DNA from: JAXGZG01 sp040771825 | GTDB taxonomy: Bacteria; Bacillota; Sulfobacillia; Fermentithermobacillales; Fermentithermobacillaceae | NCBI GenBank assembly: GCA_040771825.1 | Contig: JAXGZG010000001.1 | Location: 1-64,000, forward strand | Length of the DNA: 64,000 nucleotides | Direction: 5' to 3' | Part shown: piece after piece, positions 1 through 9,114 of the stretch | Numbering within the stretch: the first letter of the stretch is position 1 | Layout: each line of letters opens with the position of its first letter | The notes under the pieces: generated by a model | What the model was told of the DNA's origin: nothing | Seen by the model: only the letters and a program-made list of their open reading frames with translations | Database searches by the model: none | Translations under genes and position numbers: made by a program

Positions 1-707
1 TGTTTGGGATCGGCGGTGAGAAGTTCGGCCAACTGGTTGTGGCTACCTCCGGGCCTCTAGACATGCTGGATGAAGCTAGAGCGGCGAGTCTTGAGGATCT
101 CAAGGACAAAGTAGTTCTTGCAGGCAGTATGGTCACTTTGGAGGCGCTCAGGAGGCTTAGAGACTCCGGGGCAATAGGCCTAATAGTGGGCGGGCTCAAC
201 AACCTGGATTTGGTGCAGTTCCTGGGCCGAGAGATCAACGTTGGGATAACCGGCCAAGAAGACACCGGCTTGACAGTGGTGATAATGGAAGGGTTCGGAA
301 GGATTCCTATGGGCGAGTCCACCTGGGACTTGCTGGCCTCCCTAGAGGGCAGGATCGCTTCTATAGACGGGACGACCCAGATCAGAGCCGGAGCGATACG
401 TCCGCAGATTCTGTTTAGCGACGGAACTCCCCCTGATGACCACAGTGACGGTGATCAGTTTACGGTGGGCGACGTATATGGCGAGGCGCGGGAGGAGGAC
501 CTTCATCCCCTGACCAATCTTGTTCCAGGCGACCGGGTCCGGTGCGTCCGCGCCCCATACTTCGGATTGTGGGGAGTGGTACTGGAGGTCCCGTCGGATC
601 CCTGGAAGGTCGATTCGGAAGCCTTGATGGAGGTCGCCAAAGTGCAGCTAGACAGCGGCGAGACTGTCTCGGTCGCCGAAGCCAATCTGGAAGTGTTTAG
701 ATCCTGA
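1..707 (+). CDS. C-terminal part of an unrecognised protein with a KOW-like tail
   Basis: The reading frame is open to the left window edge, so the gene starts upstream; the GTG at 39 is probably internal. The visible part has an alternating beta/alpha region (VVLAGSMVTLEALRRL, then GAIGLIVGGL) followed by a glycine-rich segment (VGITGQEDTGLTVVIMEGFG). The last 60 residues (PGDRVRCVRAPYFGLWGVV) look like a small KOW/SH3-like beta barrel. I recognise no enzyme motif. A GC-rich hairpin follows the stop, and the next gene is convergent. Function unknown. Confidence 0.6.
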   Translation, partial: FGIGGEKFGQLVVATSGPLDMLDEARAASLEDLKDKVVLAGSMVTLEALRRLRDSGAIGLIVGGLNNLDLVQFLGREINVGITGQEDTGLTVVIMEGFGRIPMGESTWDLLASLEGRIASIDGTTQIRAGAIRPQILFSDGTPPDDHSDGDQFTVGDVYGEAREEDLHPLTNLVPGDRVRCVRAPYFGLWGVVLEVPSDPWKVDSEALMEVAKVQLDSGETVSVAEANLEVFRS

Positions 708-723
708 CCCTAGTAGAGAAGAT

Positions 724-746
724 GCGGCAGGGCCAAACCCTGCCGC
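724..746. terminator. Hairpin between convergent genes
   Basis: GCGGCAGGG (724-732) pairs perfectly with CCCTGCCGC (738-746) around a 5-base loop. There is no T-run on either side, so it is a possible bidirectional terminator or 3'-end stabiliser. Confidence 0.5.
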
Positions 747-770
747 CCGTGCCCCTGGCCCTCGCGCCCC

Positions 771-965
771 CTAGACTGGGCTTTCGGGCCTGATTATGGC
801 CGCCGCGAAGTAGAAGATCACTCCTGGGATGATCCCGGTGGCCACCGTCAATAGCGCTACTCCCAATCGAACTATGGTATCGTCTATGTTGAAGTACTCG
901 GCGATACCGCCGCAAACCCCCGACATCATGCGCCTTGTCCTTGAGCGGTACAATTTCTTTTCCAT
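771..965 (-). CDS. PspC-domain membrane protein
   Basis: A 64-residue protein with the PspC signature: basic start (KKLYRSRTRRMMSGVCGGIAEYF), then a hydrophobic span ending GVIFYFAAAIIRPE. PspC proteins act at the inner membrane in envelope-stress responses or are of unknown role. The ATG at 965 is chosen because a GGTGGGGG ribosome site lies just upstream; an in-frame ATG at 980 adds five residues. Single gene, convergent with the gene before it. Confidence 0.85.
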   Translation of the reverse strand: MEKKLYRSRTRRMMSGVCGGIAEYFNIDDTIVRLGVALLTVATGIIPGVIFYFAAAIIRPESPV

Positions 966-1232
966 GGCCCCCACCTGCACTCTCTATGCTTAACCTTCTT
1001 ACTGCCGACCGACTAGTACTACGCCATAGGCAAGAACCGGTAACGATCATTGTCTTCGCAAAATGCTCCTCCATAGTGTCTCCTATCGATTGGCACAATT
1101 AATCCCGGGTATCACTCATGTGCCGTCCGTGCGCCTCTGGGGGAATTGTTACACAACTTGGCAGGTGTCAAATTGTTATTGCAGAATGCTCATTGTGATG
1201 GTAAGTTGGTCTAAAGACTGCGAGGTGAAGGC

Positions 1233-1775
1233 ATGACGAGCCCGAAAGAGAGAATCGGCACTCTCATTAGCCAGGAGAAACTAGATAAGCGCATCAAAGA
1301 ACTGGCTGCTCAAATATCCAAAGACTATGCCGGGAGAGACCTTCTGCTTATAGGGGTACTCAAAGGCAGCTTCATGTTTCTTGCGGATCTCGTCCGCAAC
1401 CTCGACTATCATGTGGAAATGGACTTCATGGGTACGTCCAGCTACGGTGCATCCACCCAGACTTCAGGGGAAGTAAGGATAACAAAAGACCTAGAACGAA
1501 GCCTTGCGGGACGAAACGTCCTAGTAGTTGAGGATATTGTGGACTCGGGTCTTACCCTCCGTTACCTGGTGGATACCCTAAGGACTAGGCAGCCGGCCAG
1601 CGTTAGAATTTGCGCTCTCCTAGATAAGCCCGCAAGGCGGAGAGTGAGGATCAATATCGACTATTACGGCTTCATAATTCCCAACGCATTTGTGGTTGGT
1701 TATGGCTTAGACTATCAGGAGAAATACCGAGGATTGCCCTACGTCGGGGTGCTCGAGGAATTTGAAGGCAAATGA
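1233..1775 (+). CDS. hpt: Hypoxanthine phosphoribosyltransferase
   Basis: Salvages hypoxanthine and/or guanine to IMP/GMP using PRPP. At 180 residues it has the normal bacterial length. The PRPP-binding loop VLVVEDIVDSGLTL lies at about residues 90-103, and the early segment LLIGVLKGSFMFLADL is typical of the family. ATG start preceded by GAGGTGA. First gene of a same-strand purine run; it overlaps purE by 14 bases if the TTG at 1762 is used. The roughly 265-base leader shows no purine riboswitch fold that I can recognise. Confidence 0.95.
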   Translation: MTSPKERIGTLISQEKLDKRIKELAAQISKDYAGRDLLLIGVLKGSFMFLADLVRNLDYHVEMDFMGTSSYGASTQTSGEVRITKDLERSLAGRNVLVVEDIVDSGLTLRYLVDTLRTRQPASVRICALLDKPARRRVRINIDYYGFIIPNAFVVGYGLDYQEKYRGLPYVGVLEEFEGK

Positions 1776-2367
1776 TAGCGGGGTGCAACAACAAGTGATG
1801 CCAGAACACACCTCCGATAGTGACGAGCGCCTGCATACCTCCGGTGAGCGCCAAGCGAGGAAGCCTGAGATCGGAGTAATCTTAGGAAGCGCTTCGGATC
1901 TGGACCGAGTTGGGCCCGTCTTTAGCACTCTAGAGGATTTTCAGGCAGGATACGAAGTTGCCGTCATATCGGCCCACAGGACGCCGGGTCTCCTTGCCGA
2001 GTATGCGTCGACCGCGCCCGGGCGCGGGATTAAGGTTATTATCGCCGCTGCGGGCCTTTCCGCAGCGTTGCCCGGAGCGTTGGCGGCCTTGGTGGATATT
2101 CCTGTGGTCGGCTTGCCACTAGATGTTGGAACACTGAAAGGCATCGATGCTCTCTTGTCAGTAACTCAGATGCCTCCGGGGGTTCCGGTGGCTTCGGTGG
2201 GGATAGACAACCCAAAGAACGCGGCACTCCTTGCTTTGCGCATTCTTGGAGTCAGTTCCCCGGAGGTTCTGTCTCGTCTTGCATCTTACCGGGAATCCAT
2301 GGCCCAAGACACTGTGGATAAGGGTCGGCGGGTGTCGGAAAAGGGACTTCCGGCATGGAGCCGCTAA
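1762..2367 (+). CDS. purE: N5-carboxyaminoimidazole ribonucleotide mutase, PurE
   Basis: Converts N5-CAIR to CAIR in purine synthesis. Family motifs: GSASDLD near residue 40, SAHRTP near 70, AAGLSAALPGALAAL, and the C-terminal QMPPGVPVASVGIDNPKNAALLA. The N-terminal 35 or so residues before the GVILGSASD strand are extra compared with the usual protein. The start is uncertain: TTG 1762 (in the hpt overlap), GTG 1795 or ATG 1798. No PurK is seen in the window, so a class II (CO2-using) PurE cannot be excluded; sequence class was not tested. Confidence 0.92.
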   Translation: MKANDSGVQQQVMPEHTSDSDERLHTSGERQARKPEIGVILGSASDLDRVGPVFSTLEDFQAGYEVAVISAHRTPGLLAEYASTAPGRGIKVIIAAAGLSAALPGALAALVDIPVVGLPLDVGTLKGIDALLSVTQMPPGVPVASVGIDNPKNAALLALRILGVSSPEVLSRLASYRESMAQDTVDKGRRVSEKGLPAWSR

Positions 2368-2410
2368 ATTAGGAGGGAACAGCCCTTCTTGTGAGGGAGC
2401 CGATCTTCAG

Positions 2411-3880
2411 ATGAACTCAATTCATGACCAATGCGGGATTTTTGCGGTAGTAGGACACCCCCGAGCCGCAGAAATGTGTTATTACGGCCTGTATGCTCTG
2501 CAGCACAGGGGTCAAGAGTCCGCGGGAATCGCTCTTGGCCAAGGCCCCAAGATCAAGAGCAAAAAGGGCATAGGGCTGGTTTCCGACGTGTTCACAGGGG
2601 AAGACCTGAGAAGGATGCCCGGAAACCGGGCCATTGGCCACGTTCGGTATGCTGTAGATGAGGAGATCACTATAGAGAACGCCCAGCCTATCACCGTGAA
2701 GATGTGGCGCGGGTGGTTGTCTGTGGCTAATAATGGAAGTCTGGTCAACGCCCACGAACTCAGGGACCTTCTTGAGCAAGGAGGCTCCATCTTTCAGACC
2801 ACGTCTGACAGTGAAGTGGTGGCCCACCTCATGGCCCGCTCCAAGGCGCCGGATACCGCTTCGGCGCTGGAAGAAGCATTGGGACAGATCAAAGGCGCCT
2901 ATTCCTTGGGCATCCTGACTCCCCAAGGCGCTGTGGCCGCTCGGGATCCTCACGGTTGTCGGCCTCTGTGCATAGGCCAAATCGACGGCGCTTACGTGAT
3001 ATCGTCGGAGACTTGCGGCCTTGACGCCGTGGGGGCGCAAGTCATAAGAGAGGTATCTCCGGGCGAAATCGTGTCCATCACCATGGATGGCCCTTCTCTG
3101 AAAACTGGGCACAGCGTGGAGGCTCTGGCCTCAGGTACTGCCAGAAGGGTTTCGGGCCCCTGCCGCCTCCAAACCAAGCAGGTCATGGAGCCCCTGCGCC
3201 AGTCCTTATGCGTTTTCGAGTTCATATACTTTGCACGTCCCGATTCGGATATCTCAGGGCTTAATGTTCACGCAGTCAGGAAAGCGCTGGGCCGCAAACT
3301 GGCTCGCAAGGGCCCGGTAGAGGCCGACTTGGTGACGGGCGTTCCCGACTCCTCGCTCTCAGCTGCGGCGGGATTTGCCGAGGAAGCGGGACTTCCCTAC
3401 GAAATGGGACTAGTGAAGAACCGATACATCGGACGCACCTTCATAGCGCCAGAGCAGGCCTTGAGAGAACTGGCTGTTCGAATCAAGCTGAATCCTCTCA
3501 GAAGCCTCATCGAGGGAAAGAGAGTTGTGCTGGTGGACGACTCTATAGTCCGAGGCACCACATCCCGCCACATCATCGGGCTCCTAAGGTCGGCTGGGGC
3601 CAAGGAAGTCCACGTGAGGATCAGTTCGCCTCCTTACCGTTTCCCCTGCTACTACGGGATAGACACTCCGTCTGCTTGTGAATTGCCAGCCGCGACTTTG
3701 GATGTAGAGGCTATCAGGGAGAGAATCGGCGCCGATAGTCTTGTCTACTTGGACCTTCAGGATCTCAAGGACATTGTGGGCGCAAGGGTGCCGGGATTCT
3801 GTTCTTCGTGTTTTGACGGCGACTACCCAGTTGATGTATCAGGCATGGGAAATGCCGACGGAAGGTGTGGGTGCAGATGA
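2411..3880 (+). CDS. purF: Amidophosphoribosyltransferase, PurF
   Basis: Commits PRPP and glutamine to purine synthesis by making phosphoribosylamine. I chose ATG 2411 because it puts the N-terminal nucleophile cysteine at residue 8 (MNSIHDQCGIFAV), a short propeptide as in Bacillus-type enzymes; longer open frame upstream is antisense-like. Glutaminase core: LQHRGQESAGIA. PRPP loop: VVLVDDSIVRGTTS at about residue 372. Cysteines of the Fe-S type enzyme are present (FPCYYGID and FCSSCFDGDYP near the C-terminus), so an oxygen-sensitive 4Fe-4S form is likely. GAGGGAG lies about 10 bases upstream. Its stop overlaps purM by ATGA. Confidence 0.95.
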   Translation: MNSIHDQCGIFAVVGHPRAAEMCYYGLYALQHRGQESAGIALGQGPKIKSKKGIGLVSDVFTGEDLRRMPGNRAIGHVRYAVDEEITIENAQPITVKMWRGWLSVANNGSLVNAHELRDLLEQGGSIFQTTSDSEVVAHLMARSKAPDTASALEEALGQIKGAYSLGILTPQGAVAARDPHGCRPLCIGQIDGAYVISSETCGLDAVGAQVIREVSPGEIVSITMDGPSLKTGHSVEALASGTARRVSGPCRLQTKQVMEPLRQSLCVFEFIYFARPDSDISGLNVHAVRKALGRKLARKGPVEADLVTGVPDSSLSAAAGFAEEAGLPYEMGLVKNRYIGRTFIAPEQALRELAVRIKLNPLRSLIEGKRVVLVDDSIVRGTTSRHIIGLLRSAGAKEVHVRISSPPYRFPCYYGIDTPSACELPAATLDVEAIRERIGADSLVYLDLQDLKDIVGARVPGFCSSCFDGDYPVDVSGMGNADGRCGCR

Positions 3881-4881
3881 GCCAGTATCGCCAAGCCGGA
3901 GTGGATATTGATGCCGCTTCCTCATCGGTAGAGAGGATAAAGAAGATTGTCAGTTCGACCCACGGACCAGGCGTGCTATCGGCAATAGGAGGGTTTTCTG
4001 GCCTCTATCACGCTGGGAGCCTTGGGTTCAAGGACCTCGTCCTAGCCACAGGCGCCGATGGCGTCGGCACCAAAGTGAAGATATCCCAAGCCCTCGGGAA
4101 GCATGACACCGTGGGGATCGATCTGGTGGCTATGAACTGCGACGACGTAGTCACCTCGGGTGCTCGCCCCCTCTTCTTCCTTGACTACATAGCCGTGGGC
4201 AAACTCGAACCCGAAGTAGTGACCGATTTGGTCAAGGGCGTGGTTGAAGGGTGCAACCAGGCGGGATGCGCGCTTTTGGGCGGCGAGACTGCCCAGATGC
4301 CTGGAATCTACCGGCCCGGGGAGTACGATCTGGCGGGGTTTTGCGTCGGGGGCGTGGAACGGAGCGAGATAGTGGACGGTTCCCGCATATCTGCCGGCGA
4401 CGTCCTCATCGGTCTGGAGTCCTCGGGGCTCCATTCGAATGGCTACACTCTGGCACGCCACGTTCTCCTGGATAGCGCCAAGTTGCATCTGGAACAGCAC
4501 ATGCCCGAATTTGGTCGTACGCTTGGCGAGGAACTGCTTGAGCCCACGCGGATATATGCCAAGGCTCTTATCTCGCTAAGAGACCGGGTCGACGTGAAAG
4601 GTATGGCCCACATAACCGGCGGAGGAATTTTGGGTAACGTCCCCAGGATATTCCCGCCCGGACTCACTATGAGTTTGACCCATGACTGGGAGGTTCCCCC
4701 GGTGTTTCGCCTGATTCAGGATTTGGGCAAGGTGTCTTCCCAGGAGATGTACCGGGTTTTCAACATGGGCGTAGGGATGGTGGTTGTGGTGTCACCTACC
4801 GACGTCGACGGCACGATTGCCTCCTTGGCGGAGTTGGGCATCGGCGCTTTTCCCATGGGGGAGATAGCAGAACATGTTTGA
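3877..4881 (+). CDS. purM: Phosphoribosylformylglycinamidine cyclo-ligase, PurM
   Basis: ATP-dependent closure of the imidazole ring to give AIR. The 334-residue length is normal. Motifs: TGADGVGTKVKIS near residue 55, DLVAMNCDDVVTSGARPLFFLDYIA, LLGGETAQMPGIY, and HITGGGILGNVPR. ATG 3877 overlaps the purF stop by four bases (ATGA), so translation is probably coupled; an in-frame GTG at 3865 is less likely. It overlaps purN by eight bases. Confidence 0.96.
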   Translation: MSQYRQAGVDIDAASSSVERIKKIVSSTHGPGVLSAIGGFSGLYHAGSLGFKDLVLATGADGVGTKVKISQALGKHDTVGIDLVAMNCDDVVTSGARPLFFLDYIAVGKLEPEVVTDLVKGVVEGCNQAGCALLGGETAQMPGIYRPGEYDLAGFCVGGVERSEIVDGSRISAGDVLIGLESSGLHSNGYTLARHVLLDSAKLHLEQHMPEFGRTLGEELLEPTRIYAKALISLRDRVDVKGMAHITGGGILGNVPRIFPPGLTMSLTHDWEVPPVFRLIQDLGKVSSQEMYRVFNMGVGMVVVVSPTDVDGTIASLAELGIGAFPMGEIAEHV

Positions 4882-5587
4882 ACAGAAGTTCTATCCTGAG
4901 ACTGGCTCTAAAGCCGACTCCGGGTTTGCCTCTCCCAGATCTGGCCTTGCGCAGCCTGACGGGCTTCTGACCCTAGGGGTGCTGGTTTCTGGCAGGGGCA
5001 CCAACCTCCAGGCGGTTCTTGACGGATGTGAGAATGGCGTTATTCCAGTCAAGGTTGGCGTTGTCATCTCCAATAGGCCCGGGGCACTTGCTCTTGACCG
5101 GGCCAAAGCCAAGGGTGTTCCCGCCTTCTGCGTGCCCCATAAGAAGTTCGGGCGCTGGCCTGATGCCCGGCCCCAGTATGAGAAGGAAGTAGTGGAGATA
5201 CTAAGGTCCCACGGGGTTGGGCTCCTAGTTTTGGCCGGGTATGACAGGTTGGTAGGTGAGGATATCCTAGAGGCGTTTTCACACCGCATCATCAACATTC
5301 ACCCGGCGCTATTGCCTTCTTTTCCGGGATTGTCTGGCCAAAAAGATGCCTTGGAGTATGGATGCAAGGTGGCGGGCGCCACGGTGTTTTTCGTGGACCC
5401 AACCATGGACGGCGGCCCAATCATCGCCCAAGAAGCCGTCCCCGTGTTAGAGGAGGATACGGCAGAGAGCCTTTCGGCCCGAATCCTCCAGGCTGAACAC
5501 AGGATTCTCCCCAAGGCTATCACCTTGATAGCACAGGGCCGAACAAGAATCGAAGGCCGCAGGGTGCGGATTGAGAACCATGAGTGA
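4874..5587 (+). CDS. purN: Phosphoribosylglycinamide formyltransferase, PurN
   Basis: Transfers formyl from 10-formyl-THF to GAR. The core begins at about residue 32 (LGVLVSGRGTNLQAVLDG) and has the signature INIHPALLPSFPGLSGQKDALE with the catalytic His. The catalytic Asp is in VDPTMDGGPII. About 30 residues before the core are extra; an alternative start inside is possible, but ATG 4874 overlaps the purM stop as elsewhere in this operon. Confidence 0.95.
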   Translation: MFEQKFYPETGSKADSGFASPRSGLAQPDGLLTLGVLVSGRGTNLQAVLDGCENGVIPVKVGVVISNRPGALALDRAKAKGVPAFCVPHKKFGRWPDARPQYEKEVVEILRSHGVGLLVLAGYDRLVGEDILEAFSHRIINIHPALLPSFPGLSGQKDALEYGCKVAGATVFFVDPTMDGGPIIAQEAVPVLEEDTAESLSARILQAEHRILPKAITLIAQGRTRIEGRRVRIENHE

Positions 5588-5597
5588 GGTGCAGAAT

Positions 5598-7157
5598 ATG
5601 GCTTCCAGAAGAGCGATAATGAGCGTTGCCAACAAAGATGGGCTTGTGGATTTTGCCCGGGCCCTAGTGACCATGGGCTGGGAGATTGTCTCTACGGGCG
5701 GCACTGCTCGCCTTCTTAGGACTCAAGGAATAGAAGCAAAAGAGATAAGCGAGATTACTGGGTTTCCTGAGATTCTTGGAGGGAGGGTTAAGACTCTCCA
5801 TCCTATGGTTCACGGCGGGATTCTGGCCCGAAGCAACAGCCCCGAAGACATGGAACAGGCCCAATCCTTGGGCATAACTCCCGTGGACATGGTAGTCTGT
5901 AACCTCTATCCGTTTGTTGAGACGGCGAGCAGGCCTTTTGTCACGATAGATGACATTATCGAGGAAGTCGACATTGGCGGAGTGACGCTCCTGCGGGCCT
6001 CGGCTAAGAACTGGGAGTCAGTGACCGTCATTTGCAATCCTGCGAGGTATGATGCCATAATCCAAGAGATTGGGGCTAATGGCGATGTGGGCCCAGATAC
6101 CCGCCGCGATCTGGCGCTAGAGGCGTTCAACCACACGGCCGCCTACGATTCGGCCATTGCATCCTACTTGGGAGGTAAATGGCAAGGCTGGCCTTTGAAC
6201 TTCCCTGAGGAAATCGCTTTTGGTTACAAAAAAGCCCTTTCCCTTCGCTACGGTGAGAACCCTCATCAGAAGGCGGCTTTCTACGAACCCGTTACGCCAG
6301 GCGCCGCCAAGTTCCTTTCAGGCGGTCGTGGTAAGGGGTTATCCTACAACAACATCAACGATGCTGACACAGCTTGCAGGGCTGTATGGGATCTGCCGTC
6401 GCCTGCCTGTGTCATTGTGAAACATGCGACTCCATGCGGGGTGGCTATTGGCACTTCGGCGGCCGAAGTGTACCAGAAAGCCTTGGCTGCTGACCCGATT
6501 TCGGCCTTTGGCGGCGTAATCGCCTTTAACTGTCAGGTGGACGCCCCTTGCGCAAAAGATCTGAAGGGCCTGTTTGTTGAAGTCTTGGTCGCTCCGGGGT
6601 TTTCCCCTGAAGCCATGGACATTTTGTCAAGCAAGAAGAACCTCAGGTTCATCACCACCGGCAACTTGCGCGAAGCAGGGGAGTCTGCTACCCACACCCA
6701 GCCCTACACTGTGCGCCCTGCTCTAGGAGGGCTTCTGGTTCAGAGCCAAGACACACAACTGCCAGAGGATGAGGACTGGCGAGTGGTTTCACGGCGAATG
6801 CCCACAGCCGAGGAAATGCGCGACATGCAGTTTGCCATGACCGTGTGCAAGCACGTGAAATCCAACGCAATCGTTTTCGCCAAAGACGGCGTGACCACAG
6901 GAATCGGAGGAGGCCAGCCTAATCGCGTGGACTGCGTCCGCATCGCAGTGGAGAGAGGCAAGGATGCGGTCAAGGGTTCAGTCATGGCTTCCGACGCTTT
7001 CTTCCCGTTTCCTGACTCTGTGGAAGTGGCAGCCGCGGCTGGCATAACTGCCATCGTTCACCCGGGCGGTTCTAGGAATGATGATGAGTCCCTTGCGGCG
7101 GCCGATGCTCACGGCATGGCCATGGTTCAGAGCGGCGCCAGGCATTTCAGGCACTAG
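5598..7157 (+). CDS. purH: Bifunctional AICAR formyltransferase / IMP cyclohydrolase, PurH
   Basis: Performs the last two steps to IMP. The N-terminal MGS-like cyclohydrolase domain starts RRAIMSVANKDGLVDF and carries STGGTARLL and GGRVKTLHP; the formyltransferase domain has the Lys-His pair in VIVKHATPCGVA. 519 residues from ATG 5598, which has GAGGTG six bases upstream and matches the usual N-terminus; ATG 5580 is an in-frame alternative. Ten bases after purN, 15 before purD. Confidence 0.96.
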   Translation: MASRRAIMSVANKDGLVDFARALVTMGWEIVSTGGTARLLRTQGIEAKEISEITGFPEILGGRVKTLHPMVHGGILARSNSPEDMEQAQSLGITPVDMVVCNLYPFVETASRPFVTIDDIIEEVDIGGVTLLRASAKNWESVTVICNPARYDAIIQEIGANGDVGPDTRRDLALEAFNHTAAYDSAIASYLGGKWQGWPLNFPEEIAFGYKKALSLRYGENPHQKAAFYEPVTPGAAKFLSGGRGKGLSYNNINDADTACRAVWDLPSPACVIVKHATPCGVAIGTSAAEVYQKALAADPISAFGGVIAFNCQVDAPCAKDLKGLFVEVLVAPGFSPEAMDILSSKKNLRFITTGNLREAGESATHTQPYTVRPALGGLLVQSQDTQLPEDEDWRVVSRRMPTAEEMRDMQFAMTVCKHVKSNAIVFAKDGVTTGIGGGQPNRVDCVRIAVERGKDAVKGSVMASDAFFPFPDSVEVAAAAGITAIVHPGGSRNDDESLAAADAHGMAMVQSGARHFRH

Positions 7158-7172
7158 GGGAGGCAGCCTCCA

Positions 7173-8519
7173 ATGGATGTTTTGGTCTTGGGATCCGGGG
7201 GAAGAGAACATGCCTTGGCATGGAGGATTAGATTGAGTCCGTCCGCCTCTAGGGTGTATGTGGCGCCCGGCAATCCGGGGACTGCTCATGTGGGTACTAA
7301 CGTGACTCTTGATTTAGGGGATTTCCGAGAGATTGCAGAGTTCGTCAAGTCGAAGGGAATCCAGTTAGTCGTGGTGGGACCCGAGAATCCTTTGGCTGAT
7401 GGCATTGCCGACTACTTGAGAAGTTGCGGCATCTCCACCTTTGGGCCAGGAAGAGAAGGTGCCAGGCTCGAGGCCAGCAAGACTTTTGCCAAAGAATTCA
7501 TGGTCAGGCACGGCATCCCCCATCCGAGTTTTCGGACTTTTGACAATCTGGCATTGGCTGAGGATTATCTTCAAAGCACGCCCGGCCCTTGGGTCATTAA
7601 GGCTGACGGGCTTGCTCTGGGGAAGGGCGTCAGCATTGTCTCTGACCTCGATCATGGGCGGGCGATCCTCCGGGACACCATGAGCGGCAGGGTTCATGGA
7701 GAGGCAGGCAAGCGGGTCATCATTGAGGAATTTCTTACAGGGCGAGAGGTAAGCGCCATGGCTCTTTGCGATGGGACCAATCTTCTCCCGTTGCCCCTGG
7801 CCAAGGACCACAAGCGCGTTTTCGACGGAGATGAGGGGCCTATGACCGGTGGGATGGGCGCCTATTCGCCTGTCCCGTTTGTGGATGCTGGTACTTTTGC
7901 ATTCATCCGGACCCAGGTCCTCCAGCGAACTCTGGCTGGACTTCGGGCGGAATGTATCGAATTCCGGGGGCTCTTGTACGCCGGGCTGATGCTCACCGCA
8001 GACGGTCCCAAGGTGCTTGAGTACAATGTCAGGTTTGGAGATCCAGAGACCCAGTGCGTGCTGCCCCGGCTTTCGGGAGACTTCTGCAAGTTGCTTGCAG
8101 CTTGCGCTGACGGGTGCCTCCTGGATGCCATCGCACCCCAGCAAAGAGGCGCTTTTGCGGAGGGCGCGGACACGGAGGGCATAGAGATGGCGGGCATGGA
8201 TGAAGGCCGGTTCGTTGCCGCAATCCCCGAGGCCTGCGTCAGCGTGGTTTTGGCCTCAGGCGGGTATCCGGGGCCTTACAAGAAGGGCGTGGCCATAGAT
8301 TTGGGAGATGGACCTGGCCATGAGGAGTCAATCATATTTCACGCAGGAACGAGCGTGGAAAACGGCAAACTGGTCACATCAGGAGGGCGTGTATTAGCGG
8401 TTACGGCGCTTGCGCCTTCAGTAGAAGAAGCCGCCGAAAAAGCCTACCGAGTTGCCCGAACCGTGGAGTTTGAGGGGAAAAGCTATAGGAGGGACATTGG
8501 GAAGGCAGCCTGGAAATGA
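7173..8519 (+). CDS. purD: Phosphoribosylamine-glycine ligase, PurD
   Basis: ATP-grasp enzyme that makes GAR. N-terminal VLVLGSGGREHALAWR, then GPENPLADGIADYL; ATP-grasp segments WVIKADGLALGKGV and EEFLTGREVSAMALCDG; metal-site region LEYNVRFGDPETQ. 448 residues, slightly longer than the common 420-430. GGGGAGG precedes ATG 7173. Last purine gene of the run; purC, purB, purL/S/Q and purK are not in the window. Confidence 0.96.
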   Translation: MDVLVLGSGGREHALAWRIRLSPSASRVYVAPGNPGTAHVGTNVTLDLGDFREIAEFVKSKGIQLVVVGPENPLADGIADYLRSCGISTFGPGREGARLEASKTFAKEFMVRHGIPHPSFRTFDNLALAEDYLQSTPGPWVIKADGLALGKGVSIVSDLDHGRAILRDTMSGRVHGEAGKRVIIEEFLTGREVSAMALCDGTNLLPLPLAKDHKRVFDGDEGPMTGGMGAYSPVPFVDAGTFAFIRTQVLQRTLAGLRAECIEFRGLLYAGLMLTADGPKVLEYNVRFGDPETQCVLPRLSGDFCKLLAACADGCLLDAIAPQQRGAFAEGADTEGIEMAGMDEGRFVAAIPEACVSVVLASGGYPGPYKKGVAIDLGDGPGHEESIIFHAGTSVENGKLVTSGGRVLAVTALAPSVEEAAEKAYRVARTVEFEGKSYRRDIGKAAWK

Positions 8520-8576
8520 TTTCGATTCCTGCACGGACCATGAGGCCGCAGTCCACCTAATACTGGGCGGTGAATT

Positions 8577-9068
8577 ATGGGGAAGACGACGCAGACATTA
8601 GCTCGAATAGCCGTACTAGCCGGGGTTTACGTGGCACTCACTGTTCTCCCGCCGTTCAACGCCCTGAGCTACTCAGCAGTTCAGGTCAGGGTCTCCGAGG
8701 CACTTGCAGTGCTACCTTACATTGTTCCTTGGGCGCCTTGGGGACTGTTCTTGGGATGCATTTTGGCGAATCTAGGCAGCCCTTTCCTGCTATGGGACAT
8801 AACCCTCGGCGCTTTGGCATCGCTAACCGCTGCCATCCTCACCGGCCACATGCCTGTGAAAGCCCTTGCACCTCTTCCTCCTGTGCTTCTCAACGCTTTG
8901 GTGGTGTCCGCTTATGTAGCCCCGCTCTCCGGCCTTTCGTACTGGTCTGTGGCTCTCTACGTCGGAATAGGGCAGGCGGTGGCCTGCTACGGACTGGGCT
9001 ATCCTCTTCTTCTGTGGATTGACAGGAACGAGGGGTTGAAAGAGGTTCTGAGGGGGCCAAACCCGTAG
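8577..9068 (+). CDS. queT: QueT-like queuosine-precursor transporter (ECF S-component)
   Basis: A 163-residue hydrophobic protein with the QueT signature VQVRVSEALAVLPYIVPWAPWGLFLGCILANLGSP followed by WDITLGALASLTAAIL (written here in pieces of one stretch). QueT proteins are S-components that bind preQ0/preQ1-type precursors and share the general ECF energising module. No preQ1 riboswitch is evident in the 57 bases upstream. The start ATG 8577 follows a weak GGCGGTG. Confidence 0.8.
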   Translation: MGKTTQTLARIAVLAGVYVALTVLPPFNALSYSAVQVRVSEALAVLPYIVPWAPWGLFLGCILANLGSPFLLWDITLGALASLTAAILTGHMPVKALAPLPPVLLNALVVSAYVAPLSGLSYWSVALYVGIGQAVACYGLGYPLLLWIDRNEGLKEVLRGPNP

Positions 9069-9114
9069 CTTTCGTTGCTGCTGCCTTCAACCTTCAACCC
9101 AGCCAGATACTCCC

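Noticed and set aside
1099..1232. Purine riboswitch or PurR-box before hpt
   Set aside because: No conserved riboswitch core or clear inverted PurR-type box could be found by eye.
2231..2410. 60-residue N-terminal extension of PurF in the longest frame
   Set aside because: It overlaps purE out of frame, has no family similarity, and the nucleophile Cys must lie near the mature N-terminus; ATG 2411 fits.
8520..8576. preQ1 riboswitch before the QueT-like gene
   Set aside because: The gap is only 57 bases and lacks the short hairpin with an A-rich tail expected for preQ1-I.
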